DNA from: Ignavibacteria bacterium
GTDB taxonomy: Bacteria; Bacteroidota; Ignavibacteria; Tepidaquicellales; OLB5
Direction of reading: 5' to 3'
Length of the DNA stretch: 64,000 bases
Assembly: GCA_019912545.1 (NCBI GenBank)
Contig: JAIOIK010000021.1
Coordinates: 1 to 64,000, forward strand
Of this stretch, positions 27,123 to 35,511 are shown piece by piece (position 1 is the first letter of the stretch; the number at the start of each line of letters is the position of its first letter). Position numbers and translations under genes: made by a program. The notes beneath the pieces are model-generated. The model worked only from the letters and a program-made list of their open reading frames with translations, made no database searches and had not been told where the DNA came from.

Positions 27123-27440
27123 GTAACTCGAATCGCTGATTCGAATGGCGAATCTTTGATTCGCCGAAGGAGGGATTGATTGTATATTCGGGTTTAAAGT
27201 AAATCTTACGAAACTTCGTTTCGTACTCCGATCAGGCGATCGGAGTTACAGTTGGTTTGTTGTAGCTCGAATCGCTGATTCGAGTGGCGAATCTTTGATT
27301 CGCCGAAGAAGGTTTTGATTTTATATTCGGGCTTAAAGTAAATCTTACGAAACTTCGTTTCGTACTCCGATCAGGCGATCGGAGTTACAATAATCCTGTA
27401 ACTCGAATCGCTGATTCGAGTGGCGAATCTTTGATTCGCG
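27123..27440. repeat. Left REP array, five units (A-B-A-B-A)
   Basis: Type A begins GTAACTCGAATCGCTGATTC (hairpin CTCGAATC/GATTCGAG) then GGCGAATC/GATTCGCC. Type B ends GATCGGAGTTAC and contains ACGAAAC/GTTTCGT and CTCCGATC/GATCGGAG hairpins; its reverse complement also starts with GTAACTC. A at 27123, B at 27206, A at 27262, B at 27346, A at 27398. Confidence 0.85.
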
Positions 27441-27467
27441 AGGGTGGATTCAAACTAGTTCAGATTA

Positions 27468-28130
27468 ATGGAAGATATTTTCTATAAAAGAGACTTACCG
27501 CATTATATTCCGGAGAATGGTATAATATTTATTACTTTCCGGCTTACTAATTCCTTGCCAAGACCGATCGTTGATGAATTGAAACGTGAAAAAGTTGAAC
27601 TCGAAAAAAAAGTTCATATAGAGAAAAGCAAAGAGAAACAGAGAGTACTAAAACTAAAGCTGCTGAAAAAGTATTTTGCGAAATTTGATCAATATCTTGA
27701 TAATAATAATAAAGGCTCATTATGGCTGAAGAATGACAGGGTTGCTAAAATTGTATATGATTCCATATTGTTTAGAAATATGAAGCTGTATAAACTATTT
27801 GCTTTTACGATAATGCCGAACCATGTACATATGCTTGTTGGTATTGGACCAGATTATTTGAATGTAAATAAAGAGCCAAGTAAAAAAGAAACTAAGTATT
27901 ATGCTTCTGATGTATTGCGGGATCTTAAGAAATATACAGCGAAAGAATGTAACAAGATATTGTATCGAAAAGGACAATTTTGGCAAAGAGAAAGTTATGA
28001 CCACTTAGTACGAGATCAAAGAGAGTTTGGTAACATTGTAAATTACATATTACAAAATCCGGTGAAAGCGGGATTAGTCAAAAGGGCAGAAGACTGGAAA
28101 TGGTGTTATGTTGATGTATCTTTGTTTTGA
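27468..28130 (+). CDS. REP-associated tyrosine transposase (RAYT, Y1/HUH)
   Basis: 220 residues, normal length for the family. The HUH motif M-P-N-H-V-H-M-L puts the metal-binding pair at H119 and H121. The candidate nucleophile is Y193 in N-Y-I-L-Q-N-P-V-K-A-G-L (Y177 in RESYDHL is a second candidate). The first 100 residues are helix-rich and lysine-rich for DNA binding. Such enzymes cut and rejoin single-stranded REP hairpins. Its position amid REP units is the canonical arrangement. Confidence 0.92.
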   Translation: MEDIFYKRDLPHYIPENGIIFITFRLTNSLPRPIVDELKREKVELEKKVHIEKSKEKQRVLKLKLLKKYFAKFDQYLDNNNKGSLWLKNDRVAKIVYDSILFRNMKLYKLFAFTIMPNHVHMLVGIGPDYLNVNKEPSKKETKYYASDVLRDLKKYTAKECNKILYRKGQFWQRESYDHLVRDQREFGNIVNYILQNPVKAGLVKRAEDWKWCYVDVSLF

Positions 28131-28134
28131 TTTT

Positions 28135-28453
28135 TTACGAAACTTCGTTTCGTACTCCGATCAGGCGATCGGAGTTACAATAATCCTGTAACTCGAATCG
28201 CTGATTCGAGTGGCGAATCTTTGATTCGCCGAAGAAGGTTTTGATTTTATATTCGTGCTTAAAGTAAATCTTACGAAACTTCGTTTCGTACTCCGATCAG
28301 GCGATCGGAGTTACAGTTGGTTTGTTGTAGCTCGAATCGCTGATTCGAGTGGCGAATCTTTGATTCGCCGAAGGAGGGATTGATTGTATATTCGGGTTTA
28401 AAGTAAATCTTACGAAACTTCGTTTCGTACTCCGATCAGGCGATCGGAGTTAC
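28135..28453. repeat. Right REP array, five units (B-A-B-A-B)
   Basis: B at 28135, A at 28188, B at 28271, A at 28327, B at 28410. The A-to-B spacers II then I, and B-to-A spacers y then x, appear in reverse order from the left side, while the unit orientation is the same. Apart from a few bases, units are nearly identical to the left ones, so the array was copied recently. Confidence 0.85.
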
Positions 28454-28482
28454 AAAAAGTTAATTAAAAGGAAAATTATCAA

Positions 28483-29469
28483 ATGGCTACAGCATTTATT
28501 ACAGGCGCAACGGGATTCATCGGCTCTCACTTAGTTGATGAACTGCTAAAAAAGGACTACAAAATCAAATGCCTTATACGAAAAAACAGCAGCAAAAAAT
28601 GGCTTGAAGGCAAGCCTGTTGAATACATCGAAGGTGATCTGTTTACCCAGAGTGTGCTTGAAAAAGCCCTGAGCGGCGTTGATTACGTCTATCATGTGGG
28701 AGGAGTAACTTTTGCAAAGAAGAAAGAAGAGTTCTACCGCGGAAATGTTGAAGCTACCAAAAGCCTGCTTGATGCATGTTACAGGTTTAATCCGGGAGTT
28801 AAGAAATTCGTTCACGTTAGCTCACAGGCAGCAGTTGGCCCATCGTTCGACGGCAAGCCAATTGATGAATCAAGAGATTATCATCCCTTAACAACTTATG
28901 GCAGAAGTAAAGTTGAGGCAGAAAAAGCAGTAATAGAGTATTTCGATAAGATCAAATGCACCGTTGTCAGGCCGCCCGCTGTTTACGGACCCAGAGACTA
29001 TGCCATATACGAATACTTCAAATCAATGAACCGCGGCCTGCAGCCGCTCATTGGATTTGATAACAAGCTCATCAGCCTTATTCACGGAGTTGACCTTGTC
29101 CGCGGATTCATCCTAGCGGGGGAGTCAGATATTTCAGCATCAGAAATATATTTCATTGCATCGGAGAAATTCTACAACTGGCGTGATGTTGGCAATATGA
29201 CTCAAAAGCTTTTGGGAAGAAAAACAGTCCGCGTTGTTATTCCGCATTTTGCAGTAAAGACAACAGCATTCTTCTCGCAGGTGTTCGGAGTGTTTTCCTC
29301 AAAACCAATTGTGCTGAATATAGAAAAATCCAGGGAACTTACTCAGGCGTACTGGATATGCTCAATAGAAAAGGCGCAAAGAGAGCTAGGCTTCAAAGAA
29401 AGCTTCACGCTTGAAGAAGGCTTCCGCGATACAATTGACTGGTACAAAAAGGAAGGCTGGCTGAAGTGA
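28483..29469 (+). CDS. NAD(P)-dependent epimerase/dehydratase (CerR-like candidate)
   Basis: 328 residues, extended SDR fold. The nucleotide motif is TGATGFIGSH at residues 8-17. The catalytic Tyr/Lys pair sits in TTYGRSKVEAEKAV (Y and K four residues apart). R-P-P-A-V-Y-G-P is also present. Closest by eye to dihydroflavonol-reductase and ceramide-reductase-like SDRs. With spt on the other side of the REP element it may act in sphingolipid synthesis, as CerR does in Caulobacter, but substrate is not shown. AAGGA precedes the ATG. Its stop overlaps the start of the following gene. Confidence 0.8.
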   Translation: MATAFITGATGFIGSHLVDELLKKDYKIKCLIRKNSSKKWLEGKPVEYIEGDLFTQSVLEKALSGVDYVYHVGGVTFAKKKEEFYRGNVEATKSLLDACYRFNPGVKKFVHVSSQAAVGPSFDGKPIDESRDYHPLTTYGRSKVEAEKAVIEYFDKIKCTVVRPPAVYGPRDYAIYEYFKSMNRGLQPLIGFDNKLISLIHGVDLVRGFILAGESDISASEIYFIASEKFYNWRDVGNMTQKLLGRKTVRVVIPHFAVKTTAFFSQVFGVFSSKPIVLNIEKSRELTQAYWICSIEKAQRELGFKESFTLEEGFRDTIDWYKKEGWLK

Positions 29470-31400
29470 TGTTATCTAAAACTATGGAACAAAATTTGTT
29501 ATTAATTGCTGCAAAAGCTGCTGCTGAGAATGTTAAAAGAAATGAATTCAAAGAATTACATCCATTCAAGGAAGATGATGTTAATGAAGCAGTTAAAGAT
29601 GCACTTGGAAATATTAATCTAAGAAATGAAATCAGAAAATTACTTTACCCCGAAGGAATCATTATAGGAGAAGTTTTCTTTGAAAAGCTCCAGGAATTTT
29701 ATGTTTTATTAGGTTTTCATAGTATTGTAAACGAGCTTATTAGCGAAATATCTATAGATATATTTAAGGGGATTGAAAAAAAAGATGTGGAAAAGTTACT
29801 GAATTTCTTAGTTAATACAAAAAGTAGGTATTTTTGGATTTACCTAAGAACGTTTGTATTTCTCTTTCAAAAATATACTTTAGATTCTAAATTTATCTCT
29901 AAATGGTTTATCGAAATTTGTGAAAAAATGGGCAATGATTTAGCATCCGGAGATTTTTACACTGCCATTGGAAATTATGCATTTAGTTTCCCATTAGAGG
30001 GACTGCAAATACTAAAGTTATATTCAAATGCAAAGATTGAAAAGATTACTCTGCATATTTCAAGCATTATTATGGGAAATGTTAGAGCTAGAATCATCAC
30101 CGATACGAAAGATATTCTCGATTTTGATGAAGTGGAAGAAGATTATCATGAAAATAAAAATGTGGATAAAAGAGCTATATACTATTGCTCTTATTTACAT
30201 ACTTATCATAAAATAGAGCCAAGTATTGATGAATTAGATAGCATATTAAATGAAGCAATTAGAGATGAAGATAAAGTAAAAGAACAGGCATATTTTATTA
30301 TTAACAGATATGTTAATTCTAAAAGAGAGGATAGTAAAATTGTAGATTTTGGATTGAACTGGATTGAGAAAAATATACATTCTAGTAGTTCCGATATGTG
30401 TAAATATAACGCTGTTGATCTACTTAGATGGATAGTTTTTGAGGATAGAAAAGAAAAAAGTATGACTATTTTTCCTAAAATCAACAGAATATTAGAGAAG
30501 ACGTTACCCATACAAATAGATAATGGTGGTACTTGGAGCAATATACAAGACCTATTAAGAGACACACTTGTTATAGATTTAAAGGAGTTTGAAAAAATGA
30601 TTTTAACGATTTCAAATAATAGCAGTAAAGAATTTTTACATTATTTGAAGGATCAACAATTTGACTTTTTGACACATGAATTGGAAAATGTTGACATAAA
30701 GGATTTTATTTTAGGATTAGTTACTTCAAGAAAGAAAAATGAAAGAAGTCTTGGTTTTACGTTATTAAGAGAACTGCACTCGAAATATCCAGACACTGAA
30801 ACTAAAATTAGCATAAATGATGAGCAAGCGCTTCAAATTTCTTTATTAGAAGCAAAGGCAAAATTAATTTTAGGTAAAGAAATTTGTGAGTATCTAATTA
30901 GTATTGAACCGTTTTTTCGTAATAAATCTAAGGCTCTGCAAAAGGATTTTATTAGAGAGATGGTTTTTCAGGCAATAAATTATCCGGGTGAATGCTTAGA
31001 GAAATGGAAAAAAATTGAAAACCCAAGCGAAATATTTAAAGTTGTAATAGAATCTGCAAATTCTTACTTTGAAAAACTGAATAACACAGCAGATTTGTCT
31101 GCCAATAGTTATTGTTTGCCAATTTTCATAAAAGCTGAACAAGAAGTGAAAAGAAAGATGAGCAAAAATATAAGCGAAGGGGCATATGAAAAATCAATAT
31201 TTATGAAATTCATAAAAAAAACTAATGTATTGTATGGAGATAAGTGGAGTGTAAATCACGATAAATCAATTGGTAATCCTACTCAATTCAGCAAATTTTC
31301 ACATTCTTTTGAACTTCCAAGATTAGAGTATTTAGATCCAGAAGGGATAGTATTGAGAAGAATTAAAGCCAAAATAGAATTAAAAAATCTTGTAAAATGA
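29469..31400 (+). CDS. Large helical protein, first gene of an unassigned three-gene operon
   Basis: About 643 residues. The ATG at 29469 overlaps the epimerase stop (TGATG); the GTG three bases earlier is an alternative. It is almost all alpha-helical with many L/I/F and K/E-rich helices, like an ARM/HEAT or TPR solenoid. There are no transmembrane or signal segments and no recognisable catalytic or nucleotide motif. Base composition is more AT-rich than the genes on either side. It overlaps the following CDS by four bases (ATGA). It could be a sensor, scaffold or substrate-binding subunit. I do not recognise a family. Confidence 0.65.
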   Translation: MLSKTMEQNLLLIAAKAAAENVKRNEFKELHPFKEDDVNEAVKDALGNINLRNEIRKLLYPEGIIIGEVFFEKLQEFYVLLGFHSIVNELISEISIDIFKGIEKKDVEKLLNFLVNTKSRYFWIYLRTFVFLFQKYTLDSKFISKWFIEICEKMGNDLASGDFYTAIGNYAFSFPLEGLQILKLYSNAKIEKITLHISSIIMGNVRARIITDTKDILDFDEVEEDYHENKNVDKRAIYYCSYLHTYHKIEPSIDELDSILNEAIRDEDKVKEQAYFIINRYVNSKREDSKIVDFGLNWIEKNIHSSSSDMCKYNAVDLLRWIVFEDRKEKSMTIFPKINRILEKTLPIQIDNGGTWSNIQDLLRDTLVIDLKEFEKMILTISNNSSKEFLHYLKDQQFDFLTHELENVDIKDFILGLVTSRKKNERSLGFTLLRELHSKYPDTETKISINDEQALQISLLEAKAKLILGKEICEYLISIEPFFRNKSKALQKDFIREMVFQAINYPGECLEKWKKIENPSEIFKVVIESANSYFEKLNNTADLSANSYCLPIFIKAEQEVKRKMSKNISEGAYEKSIFMKFIKKTNVLYGDKWSVNHDKSIGNPTQFSKFSHSFELPRLEYLDPEGIVLRRIKAKIELKNLVK

Positions 31401-32083
31401 GTTACCAAATAGACCCTTTTGCAAGCGAAGCAGGATTTAGGTTTTATTTAGAAAAGCTTAAAGAATTTGGTGAGCTAGACTATTTAATCAAATTTTACTT
31501 AGAAAACATTGAAAATAAACGAATTTATCAGCGACCTAGTAAGGGGCCATATGGTGAAAAAGGTAAAGATATTGTTACTATTGAGAACGAAGAAACATTA
31601 GATTATTGCTCATATATTATTAAGTGTGGTACCCTTCAAGATAATCTAGATGGCGAATATGGTATAATAAAACAGATTGATGATTCAATTAACATTGATC
31701 TGGAAGAAAGTATATATAAAAACAGGAAAAGAACAGCTATTGTTGTTTATAATGGTGAGGAAAAGTATAGGGGGGCAATTAACAAGTTTGAAGAAAATAG
31801 GGTTAAAATACAAAGTAAACTAGATCCCAGACTTTTATTAAGAGATATTGAACGTTGGGATATTAGTGTATTAAGTAAAAAACTATTTTCACATATTAGA
31901 AAAATACGCGAGATAAATGAATTGCAAAATAGAATGAACAGATTATTTGACTCTGAAAGCATTGTTAAAGAATTAAGGGAAGAAACTCAAAAAATTGAAC
32001 TAGGTACAGCACCAACTGATAAACTAATAGACAGATTAATAAATAGAATTAAGAATAGTGAAAGTCAATGGGGAAAATTTTAA
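31397..32083 (+). CDS. Candidate PD-(D/E)XK nuclease-like protein, second gene of the operon
   Basis: 228 residues. Residues 48-76 read G-P-Y-G-E-K-G-K-D-I-V then a strand ending Y-I-I-K-C-G. The Asp at 58 and Lys at 76 fall where the D and ExK of restriction-type nucleases lie, but the usual Glu/Gln before the Lys is replaced by Ile. A later strand IVVYNGEEKYRGAINKF (114-131) and ERWDIS (152-157) match the third protein of the operon. The last 60 residues look coiled-coil. A DNA-targeting role is inferred; catalytic competence is doubtful from the motif. Confidence 0.6.
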   Translation: MSYQIDPFASEAGFRFYLEKLKEFGELDYLIKFYLENIENKRIYQRPSKGPYGEKGKDIVTIENEETLDYCSYIIKCGTLQDNLDGEYGIIKQIDDSINIDLEESIYKNRKRTAIVVYNGEEKYRGAINKFEENRVKIQSKLDPRLLLRDIERWDISVLSKKLFSHIRKIREINELQNRMNRLFDSESIVKELREETQKIELGTAPTDKLIDRLINRIKNSESQWGKF

Positions 32084-32086
32084 TTA

Positions 32087-33916
32087 ATGGTAAACAATAA
32101 AACTATTTTCTTGACAAAATATTTAGTTTCTCTAACTGAGAGAACTAGATCTGAAAAAAGAGGAAGAAAAACAGGTTTAGATTGGGTAATCTATAATCTT
32201 GGCATTCAAAAAGGTTGGACCCCTCATCGCTTACCTTTTCATAGATCAAGTTACGATAAAGAAGTAAAATCTAAAACAGAAGCGGAATTTGGTATTGATA
32301 TTTCGTTTATCAATGAAAGTTGTAATGAACTAATAATCTTTGTTTTAAAAGACGAACCATTGAAGAACGATACTTGGAATAAAAACAACTTTGATTCGGA
32401 TTTACGAATGGCGTCAAAACCAGATATTACAAACTTAAATGTTTCATCCATAAAAATTATCTTAGCATACAATAAGGATGAAGATAGAAACGGTATCATT
32501 TTATTTGAGAATTTCGTTAAAAATACGCCTGATATTGTGGAAAATAAGAAGAACATATCTTTTGAAAGATGGAATTTATCGAAAATTGTAAGTGAAGTTG
32601 AAACTGACTTGTTTAATCCTGATTTACTCCCTCAGCATCTATCTGGTGTTTTTAGTTATTTGTGTTCACAAGTTGGTGATTTCAAGTATGCATCTGATGA
32701 ATGGGTTAATCAATTAATCCCCAATTGGAAACGATTTTTGAAGTTGCTTTTTGAAGAAAAGATTGAAGAAAAAAGAATAGCATTGATTCCCGTAATTCTT
32801 TTCATCATTAAGGATTTTCAGAAAGACACAGCAGAATCGAAAATTGGGTGGCTGGAATTAATAGAAATAGCAATGTTGTATCTGTGGGCTAATTTTAGAA
32901 CAATAGAAAACACAGACCTAAAAAATCAAATCATACTAATATGGTATACACTATATATTACTGAACTAGAATTATATATAAGTAAGAACGAAATTGCATT
33001 AACGACAGAACATGGTATCCATTCTCAAAAATTTCAAGTTGGTAATCTTGCTGCTTTAAACGACTCTGTATTAATTTTTGATATAATAGGTAAAATAGGA
33101 ATTTTAACTTCTCAACTAAACGCACTCATTGACCTAGTCGAAAACCAAGTTAAGGTTGAGTTATCAAAGAAAATATATCATTATTCGGAATTGATAATTA
33201 AGTGTCTAAAAAGTAATCCTGCGATTTTTAGACCATTAATTGATTTGCATCATATTCAATTGTATTTCATCTGGATTATTTTATATCAAACCAAAAAATA
33301 CGATGAAATTATTGATTGGTTCTATGGTCAAGAAACTTATTTAATGATTAGAAGAATAGGAAATTCTACAGTACCTTTCATTGAAGGAAGAAACAGATTA
33401 GATTTGGTCGCTGAATATGCAGCAACTAATGAAAAACCATATGAATTCATTGATGACGCTTCTTGCTTAATAGAAATGTTATTAGAGTTGACTTTTTCTA
33501 TCGAAGAAACAGAAAGAAAAAAGATTCAAACAAAACTCTTTAAGCATATTGTTTTAGGTTTAGGAGATGATGATAAGAATATACTTAAAGTTGAGGAGAT
33601 TATCGATTTGCAAAGTTGGGAACCTCCAGAGGATTGGGATCAACGTATTTTCTTAGAAAATGTCACAGATGGCATATCAATTAGTACAAATAATTTTAAT
33701 GTAGACATAAATAATATAGATGATATAGAGAGTCAATTGAAAACTTTTGTAAATAATGTGGTAAAAAAATTCCCTTCAAAAATTCGATTTGACATTCCTA
33801 TGAGCGTGTATTTTTTAGCATGTATTAAAAATAACTCTCCTTTACCTCCAATATTTTGGCGAAGTACTGTTTTTCCAGAATTTTACAAAGATTTAGAAAA
33901 AAAACCACAAAATTAG
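32087..33916 (+). CDS. Large protein with N-terminal nuclease-like domain, third gene of the operon
   Basis: 609 residues, three bases after the preceding stop. Residues 60-90 read K-T-E-A-E-F-G-I-D-I-S-F then L-I-I-F-V-L-K-D-E, so E67, D71 and K88 resemble a PD-(D/E)XK set, with Val in the ExK position (E90 follows the Lys). Then IILAYNKDEDRNGIILF (125-141) and ERWNLSKIV align with the second protein. The rest (about 175-609) is helical. Its basic N-terminus (RSEKRGRKTGLDW) might contact DNA. AT-rich, like its partners. Confidence 0.6.
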   Translation: MVNNKTIFLTKYLVSLTERTRSEKRGRKTGLDWVIYNLGIQKGWTPHRLPFHRSSYDKEVKSKTEAEFGIDISFINESCNELIIFVLKDEPLKNDTWNKNNFDSDLRMASKPDITNLNVSSIKIILAYNKDEDRNGIILFENFVKNTPDIVENKKNISFERWNLSKIVSEVETDLFNPDLLPQHLSGVFSYLCSQVGDFKYASDEWVNQLIPNWKRFLKLLFEEKIEEKRIALIPVILFIIKDFQKDTAESKIGWLELIEIAMLYLWANFRTIENTDLKNQIILIWYTLYITELELYISKNEIALTTEHGIHSQKFQVGNLAALNDSVLIFDIIGKIGILTSQLNALIDLVENQVKVELSKKIYHYSELIIKCLKSNPAIFRPLIDLHHIQLYFIWIILYQTKKYDEIIDWFYGQETYLMIRRIGNSTVPFIEGRNRLDLVAEYAATNEKPYEFIDDASCLIEMLLELTFSIEETERKKIQTKLFKHIVLGLGDDDKNILKVEEIIDLQSWEPPEDWDQRIFLENVTDGISISTNNFNVDINNIDDIESQLKTFVNNVVKKFPSKIRFDIPMSVYFLACIKNNSPLPPIFWRSTVFPEFYKDLEKKPQN

Positions 33917-34030
33917 TTCAGGCGAACGGATGTTAGGTAGATCGGCTTACTTTCCGGTAAAATACTAAATTACACGAATTTGACTCTTCTGATGTTTTAT
34001 TGATTTATCTCATCCCACCACCCTTTTCAA

Positions 34031-34059
34031 TTGACTAAAAGCCCATTTTTCGCTATTTT
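34031..34059 (+). promoter_or_regulatory. Promoter for rplY
   Basis: TTGACT, 17-base spacer, TATTTT followed by TG, about 50 bases before the rplY ATG. Confidence 0.45.
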
Positions 34060-34111
34060 TGTTGTTCTATACATTTCGATCTATAAATTTAATATAATAT
34101 AAAGGTTAACA

Positions 34112-34771
34112 ATGGCTACTATGAACTTGTCTGCTCAGAAAAGAGAAGATCTGGGCAACTCAACTACTAAGACTGCAAGAAAAAAGGGATTCATTCCCGG
34201 AGTATTCTATTTTAAAGATGCGCCATCTGTTGCTATAAGCGTAAAGGAAACTTCACTGAATCCGTTTGTTTTTACATCAGAGGTAAGAATAATAAATTTA
34301 CAGATCGAAGGCGCTGATAAACCCTACAACTGTATCTTAAAAGAGGTTCAGTTCGATCCCGTAAGTGATAAGCCAATTCATTTTGACCTGCTCGGTATTC
34401 TTGAAAATGAGAAAATTAAAGTTGAAGTGCCGCTTAAGCTTGTTGGCGCTCCTGTTGGAGTAAGAGATGGCGGAGTAGTACAGCATAATCTTCACTCTCT
34501 TGAAGTTGAATGTTTACCTGCATATATTCCGTCTCACATAGATGTACTCATAAGCGAACTTAAGATCGGCGATTCAGTTCATGTCAGCGATCTGAAAATA
34601 GAGAATGTTGAAATACTTTTTGACCCTAATGCTACAATAGTATCATGCGTACCGCCTGCAGTTGAAAAGGCTCCTGAGACAGAAGCCGTAGAAGGCGAAG
34701 CAGCAGCAGCAGAGCCGGAAGTTATTGCCAAGGGCAAGAAAGACGAAGAAGAAGAAGCTGAAAAGAAATAA
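34112..34771 (+). CDS. rplY: 50S ribosomal protein bL25 (CTC/TL5 family)
   Basis: 219 residues, the two-domain form. The N-terminal 5S-rRNA-binding part is present, with R-K-K-G-F-I-P-G-V and 'NCILKEVQFDPVSDKPIHFDLL'. The C-terminal TL5 domain spans about 100-180. The last 35 residues are an acidic E/A/K tail. It binds 5S rRNA in the large subunit. It is paired with pth, as commonly seen in bacteria. Confidence 0.93.
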   Translation: MATMNLSAQKREDLGNSTTKTARKKGFIPGVFYFKDAPSVAISVKETSLNPFVFTSEVRIINLQIEGADKPYNCILKEVQFDPVSDKPIHFDLLGILENEKIKVEVPLKLVGAPVGVRDGGVVQHNLHSLEVECLPAYIPSHIDVLISELKIGDSVHVSDLKIENVEILFDPNATIVSCVPPAVEKAPETEAVEGEAAAAEPEVIAKGKKDEEEEAEKK

Positions 34772-34795
34772 TCCCGTTATGGGATTTTTCTTTTT
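34771..34795 (+). terminator. Short terminator after rplY
   Basis: ATCCC, GTTAT, GGGAT then TTTTCTTTTT directly at the stop codon. The stem is only five base pairs, so partial read-through into pth is likely. Confidence 0.5.
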
Positions 34796-34854
34796 GTATA
34801 TAACCCTTTACCGGCGCAATTGCTTTATGAACAGGATAATTTTTTGAAATTTTA

Positions 34855-35469
34855 TTGAGCAATGTTTATTGTATAGTTGGTTTGGGTAATCCCGGATCAA
34901 AATACCATGATACCCGGCACAATGCCGGTTTTGTGGTGATAGATAAGCTTGCTGAGTTCTTTAAAATAAGTGAGTTTGAGTTTGAAGACAACTACCTTTA
35001 TGCCGTAACTGATTACAAAGATAAACAAATTGCTTTAATGAAGCCCCTTACATTTATGAACCTTAGCGGTAAAGCTGTTAAGGCTTTTTATGATAAGTAC
35101 GAGATCACGGCAGAGAATTTCCTTATTGTTTATGATGATGTCAATCTGGATTTCGGTGCCTTAAGGCTCAGAGCAAATGGCTCCGACGGAGGTCAAAACG
35201 GAATAAAATCCGTGATCTACGAAATGGAAACAGAAAATATCCCAAGACTCAGAGTGGGGATAAGATCTGCTGAGGATTTTGAGAAGCTGCAAAGCGAAGA
35301 AGGATTTTCACTTGCTGATTATGTGCTTTCGGGATTCAGCGAAAAAGAGAATGAGTTAATTGATAAAGTTGCAGATTCCGCAAAAGATGCAGTGCTGAGT
35401 TTTATATATGAGGGTTTAGAAGATACTATGAACAGGTTTAACAGGAATGTTATTGACGACCTTGTATAA
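34855..35469 (+). CDS. pth: Peptidyl-tRNA hydrolase
   Basis: 204 residues from TTG at 34855. The active-site His is H22 in DTRHNAGF, with N12 in VGLGNPGSKY and N71-equivalent in KPLTFMNLSG. D-D-V-N-L-D at about 93-98 is the conserved loop. It hydrolyses stalled peptidyl-tRNA. The TTG start is set by the position of the conserved first strand; no strong ribosome site is visible. Confidence 0.93.
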   Translation: MSNVYCIVGLGNPGSKYHDTRHNAGFVVIDKLAEFFKISEFEFEDNYLYAVTDYKDKQIALMKPLTFMNLSGKAVKAFYDKYEITAENFLIVYDDVNLDFGALRLRANGSDGGQNGIKSVIYEMETENIPRLRVGIRSAEDFEKLQSEEGFSLADYVLSGFSEKENELIDKVADSAKDAVLSFIYEGLEDTMNRFNRNVIDDLV

Positions 35470-35511
35470 CAGGGATTCTTTAGATAAAAATATTACAAAC
35501 TAAATAATAAT

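Larger units (their letters stand above)
27123..28453 (+). mobile_element. RAYT transposase with flanking REP arrays
   Basis: A 1.3-kb element: five REP units on the left, one transposase gene, and five REP units on the right. The head is GTAACTC. Units in both orientations occur. The spacers between units appear in mirror-image order on the two sides although the units themselves are in direct orientation. It lies in the intergenic gap between spt and the epimerase. Confidence 0.85.

Noticed and set aside
27100-28460. REP units considered as a CRISPR array
   Set aside because: Units are palindromic in two alternating types with repeated, not unique, spacers, and a RAYT gene lies in the middle; no cas genes.
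29469-33916. A known restriction-modification system
   Set aside because: No methyltransferase motif, helicase or specificity subunit is visible in the three proteins.
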